Below are positions 1-9,638 of a stretch of DNA of 64,000 bases, piece after piece; position 1 is the stretch's first letter; each line of letters starts with the position of its first letter. The position numbers and the translations under genes are program-made. The stretch covers positions 248,001-312,000 of the forward strand of contig NZ_FNNZ01000002.1 in NCBI RefSeq assembly GCF_900106925.1, read 5' to 3'. The notes under the pieces were generated by a model. The model was not told the DNA's origin, made no database searches, and saw nothing but the letters and a program-made list of their open reading frames with translations. Origin of the DNA: Thiocapsa roseopersicina. GTDB taxonomy: Bacteria; Pseudomonadota; Gammaproteobacteria; Chromatiales; Chromatiaceae.

Positions 1-2
1 TT

Positions 3-56
3 CGAACCTATCGGCTTGTCGTGGCGGAGGGGCAGATCTGGATTGATCCGAGCTGA
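3..56 (+). CDS. 3' end of an unidentified protein (truncated by window start)
   Basis: Only the last 17 codons are visible, ending RTYRLVVAEGQIWIDPS and a TGA stop. The stop lies exactly in the left arm of a palindromic intergenic element, as for ten other genes in this window, which supports this being a real gene end. The function cannot be judged from so short a piece. Confidence 0.5.
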   Translation, partial: RTYRLVVAEGQIWIDPS

Positions 57-137
57 ACCGCGTCAGGGGTGATTTGGGTGACGGCGAGGCACTTTCTTCG
101 TCGCCGCTCATTTGAAAACTAGTCGGGACGCGGTTCA
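54..137 (+). repeat. Stop-embedded palindromic element, TGA form
   Basis: 84-nt unit with perfectly matching ends TGAACCGCGTC and GACGCGGTTCA. The first three bases are the stop codon of the upstream partial gene. Confidence 0.85.
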
Positions 138-158
138 GGAGGTTGAGGGAAGAGGGTT

Positions 159-244
159 TAAACCGCGCCCGGTGCGGTATGCGTCATGTGTTGGATTGGC
201 TTGGCCGCGCCAGCTCCGACGACTGTCGGAGCTGGCGCGATTTA
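159..244 (-). repeat. Palindromic element, B unit (reverse orientation)
   Basis: Ends TAAACCGCGCC and GGCGCGATTTA. It reads as the reverse complement of the B units at 17317 and 60945. It is separated by a 22-nt AT-rich spacer (245-266) from the A unit at 267-350, forming one composite element pointing away from the DUF2726 gene. Confidence 0.8.
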
Positions 245-266
245 AAGTATTCAAAAGATAAAATCC

Positions 267-350
267 TAAACCGCGTCTCACCGGGATCGAGGACATCTCC
301 GAAGCCAAACGCAACATGAAAACGACGCATGTCGCTCCGGACGCGGTTTA
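267..350 (-). repeat. Palindromic element, A unit, holding the stop of the DUF2726 gene
   Basis: Ends TAAACCGCGTC and GGACGCGGTTTA. Bases 348-350 are the TAA stop of the minus-strand gene that follows. It is the reverse complement of the A-unit type seen at 17209 and 60838. Confidence 0.85.
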
Positions 351-1148
351 GATCCTGGCGCGCTTCGGGCGATCCTCGTCGAATTCGACCTCGATTCGGG
401 GCTCGGGCATACGCACCTCGGGGCCGATGTCGAGGTCGTCGTCGAGGTGAAGCCTGGGCTCGGTACGGGTAGCTGGCTTGATGGGGATAGGGGTGCTCGC
501 CGTTGCTCGCTCCGTGGAGTGTGTCGGGGGCGTCGGCGGGGCCGAGCGCTTGGTGCGGCTTCGCTCGGGAACCTTGTCACCGATGACGTCCGAAAGGTCG
601 CGCAGCGCAGCGCGCGTATCCTGCGCGGAGGGCTCCTCGGCGCGGGGGTGGATTCGGATCGTCTGCATGGCCGAGAACACCTGCTCTTCGATCTCCACGA
701 CCGAATAGACATCGCCCTCGCGAAAGCGCACGAAGGGGAGCTTGGCTGCGGCGCAGATGCGGTCGAGCCGATTCTTCGGCGGACGTCTGGACAACCGCGA
801 GCGCGCCGCGAGATTGACCGCACAGGCGATGGCGCTCGACTCCCGAGTACAGACCACAAAATCGAAGACCTGCTCGGCGAGGCGCTCGGCCGCGCGCTCG
901 CGAGCACGCCGATCGAGCCGGCGCTCGACCTCGATGATGTCCGCCGCCCGGACCTTGGCGTAGACCCGATACTCTTGCCCGACGGCGCGCTCGAGCACCG
1001 CGCCGAAGGCACGCTGCGACGGGGAGAGGAGAAAGGCATCGACACGGTAGGGTAAGCGGTTGCGATGCCTGAATCGGCGCAACAGGCTGAACAGGAAAGC
1101 GACCGCCGCGAGGGCGCCCAGTCCGAGCAGAAAATAGAAATGCTGCAT
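348..1148 (-). CDS. DUF2726 domain protein, membrane-anchored
   Basis: A 266-residue protein. An N-terminal hydrophobic segment (about residues 3-20) is followed by a basic stretch, then a DUF2726-type domain (about residues 35-175) with the family pattern of an L-x-P-x-(E/Q)-x-x-F start, a KVRxxDII segment and a DFVVC core. The C-terminal third is low-complexity, rich in Pro, Arg and acidic residues. The family is uncharacterised, with a restriction-endonuclease-like fold suggested in general. I chose the ATG at 1148 because it starts the membrane segment; the longer reading frame upstream overlaps the next gene. It lies 11 nt downstream of the 152-residue protein gene. The stop codon is in a palindromic element. 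Confidence 0.75.
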   Translation of the reverse strand: MQHFYFLLGLGALAAVAFLFSLLRRFRHRNRLPYRVDAFLLSPSQRAFGAVLERAVGQEYRVYAKVRAADIIEVERRLDRRARERAAERLAEQVFDFVVCTRESSAIACAVNLAARSRLSRRPPKNRLDRICAAAKLPFVRFREGDVYSVVEIEEQVFSAMQTIRIHPRAEEPSAQDTRAALRDLSDVIGDKVPERSRTKRSAPPTPPTHSTERATASTPIPIKPATRTEPRLHLDDDLDIGPEVRMPEPRIEVEFDEDRPKRARI

Positions 1149-1159
1149 GACTGTTCGCC

Positions 1160-1618
1160 CTACATCGACCCGCCGAGCACGGGGTTCGGAGCCGGGAACG
1201 CGATCCGCCGACCATTGAGCCAAGCCCGGTCCAGCGACCAGACGATCGAGCGCACATCGGGCTCTGCCAGCATCAGGCCGATTGCGTGAAACTCCGTGCG
1301 CTGGAGCCGATCCCGAGCGGCAGCGAAGGCCGGATCGTCGGCGGGCTTGCCGGCCAGTGTCGGATCCATCGCGACAAGGGCCTCGTCCATCGGAACGTCC
1401 GCGTCGTACGGTCGCGTCAGGGTCACGATGCCGTTCAAGAAAAGCAGCGCCTTGAAGTCGTACGGATACTCCGCGAGGACGGGGTCCCGTTCCAAGACAG
1501 CGTTGAGCTGCCAGATGCGCGGTCCGAACGCCATGCCGCCCCAAGGCAGCAGCGACAGGATCAACAGCACAACCAACACTCCCGAGCCGATGACGGCGTT
1601 TCGCGTAAAGCGATCCAT
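1160..1618 (-). CDS. Conserved hypothetical membrane-anchored protein, 152 aa
   Basis: One N-terminal transmembrane segment (about residues 8-28, rich in V, L and G) is followed by a soluble region of about 120 residues with no motif that I recognise. It lies between the DUF2726 protein and a propeller protein on the same strand with gaps of 11 and 26 nt, so the three are probably co-transcribed. The ATG at 1618 places the hydrophobic segment at the N terminus. I assign no function. Confidence 0.65.
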   Translation of the reverse strand: MDRFTRNAVIGSGVLVVLLILSLLPWGGMAFGPRIWQLNAVLERDPVLAEYPYDFKALLFLNGIVTLTRPYDADVPMDEALVAMDPTLAGKPADDPAFAAARDRLQRTEFHAIGLMLAEPDVRSIVWSLDRAWLNGRRIAFPAPNPVLGGSM

Positions 1619-1644
1619 AGTAGACCCTCGATCCGGAACAACGG

Positions 1645-2709
1645 TTAGTCGTCGTCGCGGTCGGGCTCCGGGTTGAATCCGAGCCACAGCCAACCGCCGA
1701 CGAGAAGCAACAGGATACCGGCCAGCACGAACCGGTACCAACCCGGATGACGCACGGAGCTCAAACGATAAACGGCGCCGACACTGACCATCAGGCCATC
1801 CCCGACCACTGGCAGTATCCAGCTCACGCCCGTCTCGGGCGGCTCCCAGAGTGCATCGAAGGATCGCAGCGGGCCGGCGACAGAGAAACCTTCGCGCGTC
1901 TCCGCGAGATCGAGCGCGGACAATCCGTCGTCCGTGCCGATCCACAACCGTTGCAGTCCGCGGACGTCCGGCGATGCACGATAAAGGGCGAGGACACGGC
2001 GCTCGCGCGGGAACTGCGCCAACGCCTCCCAGATCTCGCCCGGTACGGTCTGCCGATAGAGACCCCGATCCGTCCCGACGAGGAGCATGCCGCTCTCGGT
2101 CACGGCGAAACAGAGTGCCTTCACGCCATCGGGAAGCCCGCGATTGTTCGCTGTCCAGGGCGACAAGAGCGTTTCGATCGAGGCGGAGTAGACCCCCTCG
2201 CCGATCGTCCCCGCGTGCAGATGGATGCGACCGTCGCGCCGCTGCTCGGCCAGCCGATACAGCTGCACGCCCGAGATCGGACGGTGCCAGGTGTCCTCGG
2301 CATGCACCCACAGACCCTCGGGTGTCGCCGCCAGGAGTCCCGCGGTGGTCTCCAGGACATCGCTGACCCGCGGGTTGCCGGGCGGCGGCGCGAGACCCAA
2401 CGGGGACACAAAACCGCTCGCCGTCCCGATCGCATGGTCCCCGGGCTCGCCGCGCAGCGCCAGCACCAAGCGACCCGCGAGTCCGGCATCCTCCTGCTCC
2501 CAGCCGGCGCCGTCGAAGCGCCAGATCTCGCCGGCCTGGGTGGCGGCCAAGATGGTCCCGTCCTCGCCGGGGGCGAGGACCGTCACATGCGTCTCCAAGG
2601 GCAGGTTCTCGCGGATCAAGCGCTCACCGCCCGGCAGTAGGAATCCCAGCGCGATCAGTGCGAGCCCAATCAGCATCGGCGAGGCTAACGCGATTCGGCG
2701 TAGGGTCAT
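1645..2709 (-). CDS. Membrane-anchored beta-propeller-like protein
   Basis: 354 residues. An N-terminal hydrophobic segment (about 8-26) is followed by repeated blade-like units with G-T-(D/E)-x-G-L-(Y/W/S) signatures (for example near LLVGTDRGLY and LWIGTDDGLS), then a C-terminal transmembrane helix (about 325-345) and a short acidic tail. The repeats resemble the YCF48/two-component-regulator propeller class, which fits a periplasmic sensing or scaffold role, but no catalytic residue is visible. The start ATG at 2709 has a GGAG ribosome binding site. It is the first gene of a three-gene minus-strand set with the 152-residue and DUF2726 proteins. Confidence 0.7.
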   Translation of the reverse strand: MTLRRIALASPMLIGLALIALGFLLPGGERLIRENLPLETHVTVLAPGEDGTILAATQAGEIWRFDGAGWEQEDAGLAGRLVLALRGEPGDHAIGTASGFVSPLGLAPPPGNPRVSDVLETTAGLLAATPEGLWVHAEDTWHRPISGVQLYRLAEQRRDGRIHLHAGTIGEGVYSASIETLLSPWTANNRGLPDGVKALCFAVTESGMLLVGTDRGLYRQTVPGEIWEALAQFPRERRVLALYRASPDVRGLQRLWIGTDDGLSALDLAETREGFSVAGPLRSFDALWEPPETGVSWILPVVGDGLMVSVGAVYRLSSVRHPGWYRFVLAGILLLLVGGWLWLGFNPEPDRDDD

Positions 2710-2863
2710 CTCGAGCTCCGGTTGATGCGGTGGACTGGACCGAGCGCCATCCCTGCCCGGTGATCCGCCGTGCAGAACAAAAGACCGCGGAACGTTCAGC
2801 GAAGGTTCAGGTTGGATCTGCAACCATACTCGCGACCCAATCGACCGACGAGGAGAATCGAGT

Positions 2864-3190
2864 ATGTCCAATCGCAAAGCTGCACTGTTGATCGCTCCGG
2901 CTTTCGCGCTGCTCATGGCGGCAACCCCGGCGACGGCGGACCAAATGAGCACGCGCGCAGCCGTCGGCGGCGGCCTCGGCGCTGCGCTCGGCGCCTTCGT
3001 CGGCGGCGAGCTCGGCGGTCGCAATGCCGCCATTATCGGCAGCGGACTAGCCGGTGCCGTCGCCACGGCGATCGCTACCGACGGCTATGACAGGCCAGTC
3101 TATTCCGACGGTCGCGGGGCATCCTATTCCTGCCCTCCGGGACTCTGGAAACAAGGTCGCTGCGGCGACGCCTATGCCTACGGCAACTGA
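2864..3190 (+). CDS. Secreted glycine-zipper protein
   Basis: 108 residues. A signal peptide (residues 1-25, ending ATADQ) is followed by a glycine-zipper region (about 32-70) of GxxxG spacing, such as GGGLGAALGAFVGGELGG, typical of small outer-membrane or periplasmic zipper proteins of the Rick_17kDa_Anti/OsmB sort. The C-terminal tail has two cysteines (SCPPGLW...RCGD), possibly disulfide-linked. An AGGAG ribosome binding site lies 9 nt before the ATG. It is transcribed alone, divergent from the propeller protein. A cell-envelope role is inferred. Confidence 0.75.
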   Translation: MSNRKAALLIAPAFALLMAATPATADQMSTRAAVGGGLGAALGAFVGGELGGRNAAIIGSGLAGAVATAIATDGYDRPVYSDGRGASYSCPPGLWKQGRCGDAYAYGN

Positions 3191-3315
3191 TCGATCCTCT
3201 CCGGTCGGCCTCGGGCACCGCGGAGCGGGCCGGGCTCGGCTCGGCCGCCAAGGACCGGCGGCGCGATGAAGGGTCTGCTCGCCTCCGGGCGAGCGAGCCC
3301 GGCGACCGGCCCGGG

Positions 3316-4758
3316 CTAGAACAGAAACAAGGTCGCCAAGCCGAGAAAGATGAAGAAGCCGCCCGAGTCGGTCAAGGCGGTGATCAACACGGAGCTGCCG
3401 AGCGCCGGATCCCGACCAAGCCGCTGGCGGATCAAGGGAATCACGACCCCGGCGGTCGCCGCGAGGAGCAGGTTGAGCGTCATGGCCGCGGTCATGACCA
3501 GCCCCAGCTCGTAATTGCCGTAGAGCAGCCAGGCCGCCACGCCGACGACCCCGCCCCAAACGATGCCGTTGATCAAGGCCACCCCGAGCTCCTTGCGCAG
3601 GAGGCGCCAGAGCGCGGACGGCTGCACCTGTCCCATCGCGATGGCCCGCACGATCATGGTGATGGTCTGGTTGCCCGCGTTGCCGCCGATGCCCGCGACG
3701 ATGGGCATAAGTGCGGCGAGCGCCACCAGCTTCTCGATCGAGCCCTCGAAGAGGTCGATGACGCGCGAGGCGATGAAGGCGGTCACCAGGTTGACGGCAA
3801 GCCAGGCCCAGCGGTTCTTCACCGAGCGGATCACGGGCGCGAAGATGTCTTCCTCCTCGCGCAGACCGGCGTTGCTCAGGATCTCGGCCTCGGATTCCTC
3901 GCGGATGTGGTCGACCATCTCGGCGACGGTCAGGCGACCGATCACGCACCTCTCGCTGTCCAGCACGGGGACCGAGACCAGGTCGTAGCGTTCGAAAGCG
4001 TTGGCGGCCGAATCGGCGCTGTCGTCCGGCGAGAAGCTCACAATCGACTTGGCCTGCATGACCTTCGAAACCTCGGTCTCGGGGTCGTTGATCAGCAGGG
4101 ATTCGAGCGTCAGAACGCCGCGCAGACGCTCCTCGCGGTCGATCACGAAGATCTTGTCGGTATGATCCGGCAGCGCATCGAACCGGCGCAGATACCGCAG
4201 GACCACCTCGAGGGTGACGTCCTCGCGCACCGTCACCATGTCGAAGTCCATCAGGGCGCCGACCGTACCCTCGGGGTAGGACATGGCCGCGCGGACCTGC
4301 TCCTGCTCCTCCTGATCGAGCGATGCCAGGACATCCTGCATGATCTCGGGCGGCAGATCGGGGGCCAGATCCGCCAACTCGTCGGCGTCCAGGGTCTCGG
4401 CCGCGGCCTTGATCTCGTCGGCGTCCATGGTCCCGAGCAGGGTCGCACGGACCGCGTCCGAGACCTCGAGCAGGATGTCGCCGTCCTTCTCGACCTTGAC
4501 CAGATCCCACACGAACAGCCGGTCGTCGACGGGCAAGGCTTCCAGGATGCAGGCGATGTCCGCCGGATGCAGGCGATCCAGCTTGCGGCGCAGTCGACCC
4601 AAGTTCTGCCTGTGGGTGATGTTCTCCACCAGCTCCTGGTGCGGCATCCTCTGGCGGTGCACCAGGGTGTCGACCAGCCGCAGGCGCGCCAACAGCCGTT
4701 CAACATCGCGCAGGTGGCGATGCATGGCGTCGGTGTCGCGTGCCTTGGGTTGAGTCAT
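3316..4758 (-). CDS. mgtE: Magnesium transporter MgtE
   Basis: 480 residues, the family's usual length. Domains in order: MgtE N-terminal superhelical domain (about 20-130, including the LHPADIA motif), two CBS domains (about 135-255), then a membrane domain of five helices (about 285-480) ending in the conserved ITALTDSGGFFIFLG stretch. MgtE forms a homodimeric inner-membrane Mg2+ channel gated by Mg2+ binding to the N and CBS domains. It stands alone, with no Mg2+ riboswitch that I can recognise in the 170 nt upstream. Confidence 0.95.
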   Translation of the reverse strand: MTQPKARDTDAMHRHLRDVERLLARLRLVDTLVHRQRMPHQELVENITHRQNLGRLRRKLDRLHPADIACILEALPVDDRLFVWDLVKVEKDGDILLEVSDAVRATLLGTMDADEIKAAAETLDADELADLAPDLPPEIMQDVLASLDQEEQEQVRAAMSYPEGTVGALMDFDMVTVREDVTLEVVLRYLRRFDALPDHTDKIFVIDREERLRGVLTLESLLINDPETEVSKVMQAKSIVSFSPDDSADSAANAFERYDLVSVPVLDSERCVIGRLTVAEMVDHIREESEAEILSNAGLREEEDIFAPVIRSVKNRWAWLAVNLVTAFIASRVIDLFEGSIEKLVALAALMPIVAGIGGNAGNQTITMIVRAIAMGQVQPSALWRLLRKELGVALINGIVWGGVVGVAAWLLYGNYELGLVMTAAMTLNLLLAATAGVVIPLIRQRLGRDPALGSSVLITALTDSGGFFIFLGLATLFLF

Positions 4759-4931
4759 GTAGACGGCGCCGGTGTCGGGGTTGAGCAGTGTGGGGAGCTG
4801 CGCACTTTACGGAATTCGCGGGCCTGTTGCGAGTGCACGGCGAAGGACGCGGAGGCGAGGACGGGGAGCCCCCACGCCCGAGGTCACGAGCGGCTGCGCA
4901 AGGCGGCCCCCGAGCCGCTGGGCTCGGTATA

Positions 4932-5849
4932 TCAGCGCCGCACGAAGAAGGGATTGCCCAGATAGCTCAAGACTGCACCCTCCGGGATGATGCGCTCGAT
5001 GCGAATCCCGTCGCGCGTCTCCTCGCCCTCGATATAGCGAAGCGCATTGATGAGCACAAAGCGCTTGGCGACATCCTCGTCATAGACATGCACGGTCATG
5101 AAATAGGCGGGCAGCTGCGCCTGCTGCATGGGTGTGAGGCGAAGCTTGGTGGGGTCGCCGCGGATGTCGGCCGGCTGGCGCTGCTCCGCAGGGGGCGGGA
5201 TGCCTTGCTCGCGACGCACCTGCTGCTTGAAGCTTTCGATGTCTTCGACTAGGTCGGATGGCACGGCCGCACGCTGCGGCCTGCGCCGGGGCTCGGGCGG
5301 CTCCGCATAGGCCGCCTGCTCCGCATCCAACTGACGCTGAAGCTCCTGTTCCAGCCAGGGATCCGGCTCTGGCGCGAACGCCGGCTCCTCGCCCGGGATC
5401 ATCTCCGGGTCGGTACCGGGGACGCCGGACACAAGCGGCGAGGCGTCCGACACCCCGGAGCGGCGCAGCGATGTCTGCGCCTGCGACGACTCGGGCGAAG
5501 ACGCAGACGAATCGGCCCCAGTCGATGCGATCATCGGCACCGCATCCGCCGGCGCTTGCCCCGGGTCCGCTGCAGAGAGCCCCGGCGGGGATGTCGACAT
5601 CGGCATGGGAGCCGCCGCGGGCTCGGCGTCGGCCTGCACGGGTACGGGCACCGGCGCTGGCGTCCGCAACACCGCGTAGAGCGCGATGACCACGGCTACC
5701 GCAGCCAAGCCGACGGCGAGCAAGCCCCAATGACTGGTCGGCACAGGCTCTTTGTCCTCCGTGAACATACCGCTGGTGTCCAGGGTCGGGACGCGCCCGA
5801 GCTCGCGCTCCTGCTGAGACTTCTTCAACGCCTCCAGGATATAGCTCAT
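4932..5849 (-). CDS. gspB: General secretion pathway protein GspB
   Basis: 305 residues. It begins MSYILEALKKSQQERELG, the hallmark N terminus of GspB/ExeB. A single transmembrane helix follows (about 42-60), then a long Pro/Ala/Ser-rich periplasmic linker and a C-terminal T2SSB domain (about 240-305, containing the PAYFMTVHVYDED-like region). With GspA it helps to assemble the type II secretion secretin across peptidoglycan. Its ATG overlaps the gspA stop in an ATGA junction, so the two are translationally coupled. No other gsp gene is in the window. Confidence 0.9.
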   Translation of the reverse strand: MSYILEALKKSQQERELGRVPTLDTSGMFTEDKEPVPTSHWGLLAVGLAAVAVVIALYAVLRTPAPVPVPVQADAEPAAAPMPMSTSPPGLSAADPGQAPADAVPMIASTGADSSASSPESSQAQTSLRRSGVSDASPLVSGVPGTDPEMIPGEEPAFAPEPDPWLEQELQRQLDAEQAAYAEPPEPRRRPQRAAVPSDLVEDIESFKQQVRREQGIPPPAEQRQPADIRGDPTKLRLTPMQQAQLPAYFMTVHVYDEDVAKRFVLINALRYIEGEETRDGIRIERIIPEGAVLSYLGNPFFVRR

Positions 5850-7714
5850 GGCTCCGTGGGCTCCGTACTCGCCGACTCGGACACGTCGGACGTCCGCACC
5901 AGCCTGGGGACTCCGGGAAGATCGACGGCGTTGTGCAGCTGAATGAGTGTGCGCGGACCGGCGATCCCGTCCGCGACTAAACCACGCGACGCCTGGAACG
6001 CCCGGACCGAGCGCGTCAGCTCCGCATCGTAATAACTGGAATCGCTGGCCGGAAGCCCCGAGGCAGGCACCTTTGCCAGCAGATCCCGCAACCACCGCAC
6101 CGACTCCCCGGAGGCGCCCGGACCGATCAGCGTCGACCCGGTCGGCGGCGGCTGCCACACCAGGATGTAATCGCCGCTCCAGACGGCTTCCAGGCCGCCG
6201 AGCGGCGCCAGCTCGTCCCCGCCCGGCAGGGCAAGCGTGCCCATCGGCCCATCGAGCGAGCTCAGAAGGAGGAAACGTCGAGCGCCGCCCGCGTCGCGAA
6301 CGCGGAGCAAGGCCGGACGATCGAAAAGACGCAGCTCGTCGAGGTCGCCCTGTCCGCGCTCGCACCTGAGTCCAAACGAGGCGACACGCGCGCAGGGATC
6401 ACCGGCCGGAAGGCTCTCGACCTCCACACCCCAACGCAGCAACAGCAGACGCAGGGCGTCGGACTCGGGCATGGCGATGCGGGCAAGCGTCTCGGCGAGC
6501 GCATCCGGCTCGAAGCGCGAGGGGTCGATCCGCGGGAGCGCGTCTGCCGCTGAGCCGTCGAGCGGGGCGTCGTCTTCGGGAGCCAGTTCGCCGGAAGCGG
6601 CATCGCCGACCGACTCGGGCAGCGTCGTAACCGCAGCCCCGTCGGACGCCACGAGCGGTGAATCAGGGGTTTGCGTGCCGGCGTCCTGCCCGAAGCCTTC
6701 GCCGACACCGTCCGGCCTCGGCGTCGTCTCGGAAAGAGGCCCGCCGGCCGAGAGGGTGTGACCGCCCGGGAGCAGATCGACCAGGAGCGCCGCGGCATCG
6801 TCGGACACCCAGGCATAGCCCAGCCAGCCGGCGATCATCGCGAGAACAAAGGCGGCAGCGGCGGCGAATCCGGGCCGCACCGCCGGGCGCGGCGGCTTAT
6901 CGATCGACTCGCCCTGCACCTCGCGCGCCGCACGCTTGACGATGGCCGGCGTCACCTGAGAGCTGCGCGTCACGCAGGCGCCGAGCAGCGCGCGATCGCA
7001 GAGTATGTTGACCAGGCGCGGTACACCGCCGGAGCAGCTGTAGATCCGCCGAATTGCCGCTGCGGTAAACAGGGGACGGTCGACGCCGGCGACCGCGACC
7101 CGATGGCGGATATAGTCGCCCGTCTCCTCTCGCGTGAAGGGCCGCAGGTGGAAACGCGCGGTCACGCGCTGGTTGATCTGGCGCAGGGCATCGCGTTCGA
7201 GCAGACGTCGCAGCTCGGGCTGGCCGATCAAAAAAATCTGCAGGAGCTTGTGCTTGCTGGTCTCCAGATTGGTGAGCAAACGCACCTGCTCCAAGACCTT
7301 CGGGCGCAGGCTCTGCGCCTCGTCGATGATGAGCACGGGTCGACGACCCTTGCCGTGCGCGTCCAGCAGATAGACGTTGAGCCGGTCGACCAATGCCTTG
7401 ACCGAACGCTCGCCCTCGGGAACCGGAATCCGAAACTCGTCGCACAGGTTGAGCAACAACTCGTTGGCGGTAACCGCCGGATTGAGGATCAAGGCGACCT
7501 CGACCCCCTCGGGGAGCTGCTCCAGGAAGGCCCGACAAACGGTGGTCTTGCCCGTCCCCACCTCGCCGGTCAGAAGAACGAAGCCGCCGCTCTCCCCCGC
7601 CCCGTAGAGAAGATGGGCAAGGGCCTCCTTATGCTGCTCGCTCAGGAACAGATAATGAGGATCCGGCGCAATGGAGAAGCTGGGCTCTTTGAGCCCGAAA
7701 TACTTGGGATACAC
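5846..7714 (-). CDS. gspA: GspA/ExeA-type AAA ATPase with peptidoglycan-binding domain
   Basis: 622 residues. Walker A GEVGTGKTT is at 50-58 and Walker B LIIDEAQ at about 128-134. A membrane helix lies at about 285-307. The periplasmic part is variable and ends in a peptidoglycan-binding type 1 domain (about 540-605, with the S-V-R-A-F-Q and G-x-x-G-P-x-T motifs). Known role of the family: the GspA-GspB complex uses ATP to help the type II secretin multimerise in the outer membrane. The start MYPKYFGLKEPSFSIAPDP is typical. It is followed directly by gspB with a 4-nt overlap. Confidence 0.92.
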   Translation of the reverse strand: MYPKYFGLKEPSFSIAPDPHYLFLSEQHKEALAHLLYGAGESGGFVLLTGEVGTGKTTVCRAFLEQLPEGVEVALILNPAVTANELLLNLCDEFRIPVPEGERSVKALVDRLNVYLLDAHGKGRRPVLIIDEAQSLRPKVLEQVRLLTNLETSKHKLLQIFLIGQPELRRLLERDALRQINQRVTARFHLRPFTREETGDYIRHRVAVAGVDRPLFTAAAIRRIYSCSGGVPRLVNILCDRALLGACVTRSSQVTPAIVKRAAREVQGESIDKPPRPAVRPGFAAAAAFVLAMIAGWLGYAWVSDDAAALLVDLLPGGHTLSAGGPLSETTPRPDGVGEGFGQDAGTQTPDSPLVASDGAAVTTLPESVGDAASGELAPEDDAPLDGSAADALPRIDPSRFEPDALAETLARIAMPESDALRLLLLRWGVEVESLPAGDPCARVASFGLRCERGQGDLDELRLFDRPALLRVRDAGGARRFLLLSSLDGPMGTLALPGGDELAPLGGLEAVWSGDYILVWQPPPTGSTLIGPGASGESVRWLRDLLAKVPASGLPASDSSYYDAELTRSVRAFQASRGLVADGIAGPRTLIQLHNAVDLPGVPRLVRTSDVSESASTEPTEP

Positions 7715-8276
7715 GCTGGCTCTCGATGAGGTGATGGCGGCGGGCTGCGCTTCGCGGAGAACCCGGCCGATCGAGCGTTACACCGGGGTGTCGGCCGCGG
7801 GCTCGGGCCGAAGGGCAAGGCGATGGTGGATCGACGGCCGACGGGAGGACCGCCCGATCGCCCGTTGCCCAACCGATGCATTTTGCGGGATTTCCGTCGA
7901 TCGCGCGAGGTTAGTCAGGCTGGCGGGAGGCGTCAAGTTTATAGAGGTGCACGCGAAACCTTGCACTCGCCGGCGTTTCCTGCCGGCCGCCGCCCGGGGA
8001 TCCTTTATCGGATTGCCTTCCGTGAACCGCGGCAAGCAAGCGGATCCTCCGTATAAACCCGTATCCCGACGCCGTAGATATCCCAATAGAACGCTCGGAA
8101 AACAATGCTAGTGTTTGTTCAAAAGCTCCGGAAAAGCCGGATGGGCTGCCCTGCTTGTTGCGGGGCGATTCCAAAAGGCCCGGACAGAAGCGGATAGCGA
8201 CGCCCCGGGGCCCGGCTAGGTCACCCGGACGCCGTTATGCACCAACCGCCGTGAACGACAACCGAGGAGGAGCACC
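7715..8276. other. Intergenic region between divergent gspA and mtoX
   Basis: 562 nt without a gene that I can support. The reading frames here have no codon bias or domain. It must contain the promoters of gspAB (minus) and the methanethiol oxidase operon (plus), but I cannot fix either. The only clear site is the GAGGAGGAG ribosome binding site at the right end. Confidence 0.5.
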
Positions 8277-9638
8277 ATGACAACTCTTAGGCTTGCAAGC
8301 GCCTTCATCCTATCGGCCGGCCTCGCAGGGCCGGCCCTACTGCCGGGAACCGCGGCCGCGGACGAGACCTGCATGTCCCCCTACATGACGAAGATTTCCG
8401 GCCAGGAAGACTTCGTCTACGTCTGGACTCTGGGCATGGACGGGGTCGGCGACGAGCAGGACAAGCTGGTCACCGTCGCCGTGAACCCGAGCTCGCCGGA
8501 CTACGGCAAGGTCGTACACACCCTCTCCGTGGGAGGTCGCAACGAGGCCCACCACGCGGGCTTCACCGACGACCGCCGCTGGCTCTGGGGCGCGGGTCTG
8601 GACACGAGCAAGATCTATGTCTTCGACGTCCACAGCGATGCCGGACAGCCCAAGCTGCATAAGGTGATCGAGGACTTCGTCGCCGCGAGCGGCGGCGTCG
8701 TCGGCCCCCACACCGCCTATGCCTTGCCCGGGCGAATGATGCTCACCGGGCTGTCCAACAACAAGGACCACGGCGGGCGCACGGCGCTGGTCGAGTACAC
8801 CAACGAAGGCGAGTACGTGGCCACCCATTGGATGCCCACCGACGACAACCTCCAGGGCGCCGAGAAGACCGGCCAATACGCCGACGGCTACGGGTACGAC
8901 GTGCGCGTCCTGCCCCGGCGCAACCTCATGATCACCTCCTCCTTCACCGGCTGGTCCAACTATATGATGGACTTCGGCAAGATGCTGAAGGACGAGGAGG
9001 CCATGAAACGCTTCGGCAACACCGTGGTGGTGTGGGACCTGCACAGCCGCAAGCCCGAGAAGGTATTCGACGTTCCCGGAGCGCCGCTGGAAATCCGCTG
9101 CGCCTGGGGCCCGGAGAACAACTACTGCTTCACCAGCACCGCGCTGACCTCCAAGCTCTGGCTGATCTACGCCGACGAGCGCGACGATTGGCAGGCAAAG
9201 GAGGTGGCAACGATCGGCGACCCGAGCCAGGTGCCTCTGCCGGTGGATATCTCCATCAGTGCCGACGACCGCCTGCTGTGGGTCGACACCTTCATGGACG
9301 GCAAGACCCGCCTCTTCGACGTCTCCGATCCCTTCCATCCCAAGCAGATCTACGAGCGCGAGATCGGCAAGCAGATCAACATGGTCTCTCAGAGCTGGGA
9401 CGGCAAGCGCCTGTACTTCACTTCGTCCCTGCTCGCCAACTGGGACAAGAAGGGCGAGGACGACGAGCAATATCTGAAGGCCTTCGAGTGGAACGGTCAG
9501 GCGCTGGAGCCGACCTTCGCCATCGACTTCATCGCCGAGAAGCTCGGCCGGCCGCACATCATGCGCTTCGGGTCCTACGCCCTCTACGGGCAGGCCCCGG
9601 CGGCATCCGCGACGACCGAGCTCGCACGGCGAGACTGA
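8277..9638 (+). CDS. mtoX: Selenium-binding protein family / methanethiol oxidase
   Basis: 453 residues, typical of the SBP56/SELENBP1 family. A Sec-type signal peptide (residues 1-28, ending TAAADE) makes it periplasmic, as in bacterial MtoX. Family features include the N-terminal CMSPYMT region, VGPHT and the D-I-S-I-S-x-D-D-x-x-L-(W/Y)-V segment. Known reaction: copper-dependent oxidation of methanethiol to formaldehyde, H2S and H2O2. The next gene encodes SCO1 and MauG domains, and SCO1/senC and mauG are the known neighbours of mtoX, which supports the MTO assignment over a generic selenium-binding role. A strong GAGGAGGAG ribosome binding site precedes the ATG. Confidence 0.88.
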   Translation: MTTLRLASAFILSAGLAGPALLPGTAAADETCMSPYMTKISGQEDFVYVWTLGMDGVGDEQDKLVTVAVNPSSPDYGKVVHTLSVGGRNEAHHAGFTDDRRWLWGAGLDTSKIYVFDVHSDAGQPKLHKVIEDFVAASGGVVGPHTAYALPGRMMLTGLSNNKDHGGRTALVEYTNEGEYVATHWMPTDDNLQGAEKTGQYADGYGYDVRVLPRRNLMITSSFTGWSNYMMDFGKMLKDEEAMKRFGNTVVVWDLHSRKPEKVFDVPGAPLEIRCAWGPENNYCFTSTALTSKLWLIYADERDDWQAKEVATIGDPSQVPLPVDISISADDRLLWVDTFMDGKTRLFDVSDPFHPKQIYEREIGKQINMVSQSWDGKRLYFTSSLLANWDKKGEDDEQYLKAFEWNGQALEPTFAIDFIAEKLGRPHIMRFGSYALYGQAPAASATTELARRD